In this document: positions 62,440-64,000 of the stretch, piece after piece
Numbering within the stretch: position 1 is the first letter of the stretch
How the letters are laid out: the number at the start of each line of letters is the position of its first letter
Assembly: GCF_914484835.1 (NCBI RefSeq)
Contig: NZ_CAJZAR010000062.1
Location: 1-64,000, forward strand
Length of the DNA: 64,000 nt
Source of the DNA: Paraburkholderia tropica
GTDB taxonomy: Bacteria; Pseudomonadota; Gammaproteobacteria; Burkholderiales; Burkholderiaceae
Direction: 5' to 3'
Notes under the pieces: generated by a model
Seen by the model: the letters and a program-made list of their open reading frames with translations, nothing else
Told to the model about the DNA's origin: nothing
Databases searched by the model: none
Position numbers and translations under genes: made by a program

Positions 62440-63461
62440 CCCTGCGGCTCCAGCGTCACCATCGCGCGGCGCGCCCAGGCGAGCGTGACCGTATCGCCGA
62501 CCGAGGGCCAGGCCGTGCCCGCATCGTCCTGATTCGCGACCGTCACCGCGAGGCGCTGCCCCGCATCCGAACGCACCTCGAAGCGGCTCGTCGCGCCGTA
62601 ATACTGGATGTCGATCAGCGTGCCGGGCAACTGCACGTCGTCGGCGCTTGCGGGCGCTGTGCCGTTCAAGCGGATGTGCTCGGGGCGAATCGAAAACGGC
62701 TGCGCCGCGCCGATGCGTTGCAGCGAGGCCGCGTCGGCGATCACGTTCGAGGTGCCGACGAAATCGGCGACGAACGGCGTGGCCGGACGCGTGTAGAGAT
62801 TGCGCGGCGTATCCACCTGCTCGATGCGGCCTTTGTTGAACACGGCCACGCGGTCCGACATCGACAGCGCCTCGCCCTGATCGTGCGTGACGTAGATGAA
62901 GGTCACGCCGAGCTTGCGCTGCAAGGTCTTCAGTTCGATCTGCATCTGCTCGCGCAGCTTGAGGTCGAGCGCGCCGAGCGGTTCGTCGAGCAGCAGGATG
63001 CGCGGACGACGCACGAGTGCGCGCGCCAGCGCCACGCGCTGCCGCTGGCCGCCCGATAACTGCCCGGGACGCCGCGCGCCATAACCGCCGAGCGCGACGA
63101 GTTCCAGCGCCTCCTCCGCCTGCCGATGACGCGTGCGTTTATCGACGCCGCTGACGAGCAGCCCGTAGGCCACGTTGTCGAGAATGTTCATGTGCGGGAA
63201 CAGCGCGTAATCCTGGAACACGGTGTTCACGTCGCGCTGATACGGCGGCAGGCCGGTCGCGTCGCGCCCATGCAGCACGACGCGGCCCGCACTCGGCTGC
63301 TCGAAGCCCGCGATCAGACGCAGGCAGGTGGTCTTGCCCGAGCCCGACGGCCCGAGCATCGAGAAGAATTCGCCGTCGTTGACGACGAGCGACACGTCAT
63401 CCACGGCGCGCACGCCGTCGTAGTGACGCGAGACCCCTGAGAATTCCACTGCGCTATTCAT
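62436..63461 (-). CDS. Polyamine-type ABC ATP-binding protein, YdcT/PotA-like
   Basis: The ATPase of the importer, 341 residues. Walker A GPSGSGKT at 37-44, signature LSGGQRQRVALARAL, Walker B ILLLDEPLGALD and H-loop VTHDQGEA are present. A C-terminal TOBE domain (FSIRPEHIRLNG) is typical of PotA/MalK-like proteins. ATG 63461 has AGGA seven bases before it. It lies about 80 bp after the substrate-binding gene. Confidence 0.93.
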   Translation of the reverse strand: MNSAVEFSGVSRHYDGVRAVDDVSLVVNDGEFFSMLGPSGSGKTTCLRLIAGFEQPSAGRVVLHGRDATGLPPYQRDVNTVFQDYALFPHMNILDNVAYGLLVSGVDKRTRHRQAEEALELVALGGYGARRPGQLSGGQRQRVALARALVRRPRILLLDEPLGALDLKLREQMQIELKTLQRKLGVTFIYVTHDQGEALSMSDRVAVFNKGRIEQVDTPRNLYTRPATPFVADFVGTSNVIADAASLQRIGAAQPFSIRPEHIRLNGTAPASADDVQLPGTLIDIQYYGATSRFEVRSDAGQRLAVTVANQDDAGTAWPSVGDTVTLAWARRAMVTLEPQG

Positions 63462-63538
63462 GATGTTTCCTGCCTGTCGCTGCGGTGTGCTGCGTCGTGA
63501 TGCGGACTGCCGCGGAATGTCGATAAGCGCGCGTGGCT

Positions 63539-64000
63539 CTATCGACCGCCCATGATCGAGATGAAATCCTGGGTCCAGCGGCTGTACGGCACGCACTTTC
63601 CCTGCGAGCAATTCGCCACCGGCGTCTTCCAGAAGTGGATCTGGTCGAAACGGTCATAGCCGTTCGCGACGCAGAAGTTCGAACCGCCCACCGCCGCCTG
63701 CTGGCAGCCGCCCTGAATCACCGGATTCGAGCCGAACCATTCGGCCAAATCGGCCTGCAATTTGCGGTTCAGCGACCAGTTCATCCACTTGTAGGCGCAG
63801 ACCGGATGCGGCGCGTCGGCGTGCATCATCGTCGTGTCGGCCCAGCCCGTCGCGCCTTCCTGAGGAATCGTCGCCGCGATCGGGAATTTCTCCGCTTGCA
63901 GCGAGTTCACCGCGTAGCCCCACGCGCTCGACACGGCCACGCCTTCGTTCTTGAAGTCGTTCATCTGCACCGTGACGTCGTGCCAGTAGCGATGCACGAG
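63539..64000 (-). CDS. Extracellular polyamine-binding protein, YdcS/PotD-like (partial, N-terminus beyond window)
   Basis: The C-terminal 150 or so residues of a periplasmic binding protein; the frame stays open to the window end, so the start lies to the right. Features are AWGYAVNSLQAEKFPIAATI, GATGWADTTMMHADAPHPVC, YKWMNWSLNRKLQADLAEWF and HFWKTPVANCS. The cysteines near PVC, GGC, FC and NCSQGKC could form disulphides. This pattern matches YdcS-type binding proteins. It is the first gene of the importer operon ending in patD. Confidence 0.88.
   Translation of the reverse strand, partial: LVHRYWHDVTVQMNDFKNEGVAVSSAWGYAVNSLQAEKFPIAATIPQEGATGWADTTMMHADAPHPVCAYKWMNWSLNRKLQADLAEWFGSNPVIQGGCQQAAVGGSNFCVANGYDRFDQIHFWKTPVANCSQGKCVPYSRWTQDFISIMGGR

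Noticed and set aside
1..64000. tRNA, rRNA, CRISPR arrays, insertion sequences or prophage genes
   Set aside because: No clover-leaf genes, spaced direct repeats, transposase or integrase motifs were recognised anywhere in the window.

Overview
The window is 64 kb of high-GC DNA from a beta-proteobacterium, most likely Burkholderiaceae of the Paraburkholderia/Caballeronia type. This is an inference. It rests on strong G/C third-position use, a two-partner-secretion exoprotein with an extended signal peptide, an H-NS-family protein, many paired regulator/oxidoreductase units, and the combination of amide, polyamine and B12 transport genes. No rRNA, tRNA, transposase, integrase or CRISPR array was seen, so this looks like chromosomal or second-replicon accessory metabolism rather than a mobile island.

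Layout, 1-17 kb. A short FhaB/TpsA-like exoprotein (minus) is followed by a small ORF, a divergent AraC-regulator/SDR pair, and a CobW/ZigA-type GTPase behind a Zur-like palindrome. A cobalamin riboswitch then heads a vitamin B12 uptake operon: a 40-codon leader ORF, a TonB-dependent receptor and btuD-btuF-btuC-like genes. Next come an APC permease, an SDR and a divergent AraC/EutR-like regulator, then a Tat-exported intradiol dioxygenase-like protein with a proline/glycine insertion, and a CpdA-like phosphodiesterase.

17-30 kb. A chemoreceptor is followed by a frameshifted stand-alone HisRS-like gene, a small H-NS-family protein and a membrane diguanylate cyclase. A tight eight-gene lipid-modification operon follows: ECF sigma factor, RskA-like anti-sigma factor, DUF1295, CFAS-type methyltransferase, lipocalin, FAD oxidoreductase, DUF1365 and a second CFAS-type methyltransferase. 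Its content parallels the mycobacterial sigK-rskA-ufaA1 locus.

30-39 kb. A solitary PotF-like binding protein and a small cupin converge on a six-gene minus-strand operon: an SsuABC/TauABC-type ABC importer, two amidase-signature enzymes and a GntR/FCD regulator. Overlapping inverted repeats lie just upstream of its first gene. An unrelated SDR follows.

40-52 kb. A urea/short-chain-amide utilisation operon (urtABCDE-fmdA-fmdB-amiE order) is divergent from a two-component system. The sensor is a fusion of an NCS1-type transporter module, a cysteine cluster, a histidine kinase and a receiver. Its partner is a LuxR-type response regulator. A perfect 8+4+8 palindrome lies between the divergent genes. 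Together they read as a sense-import-hydrolyse module for small amides.

52-64 kb. A TonB-dependent siderophore-type receptor with a Fur-like site, a DUF3820 protein, a second chemoreceptor, an alpha/beta hydrolase, an AraC regulator, and a ydcSTUV-patD-like putrescine import and aminobutyraldehyde oxidation operon cut by the window edge.
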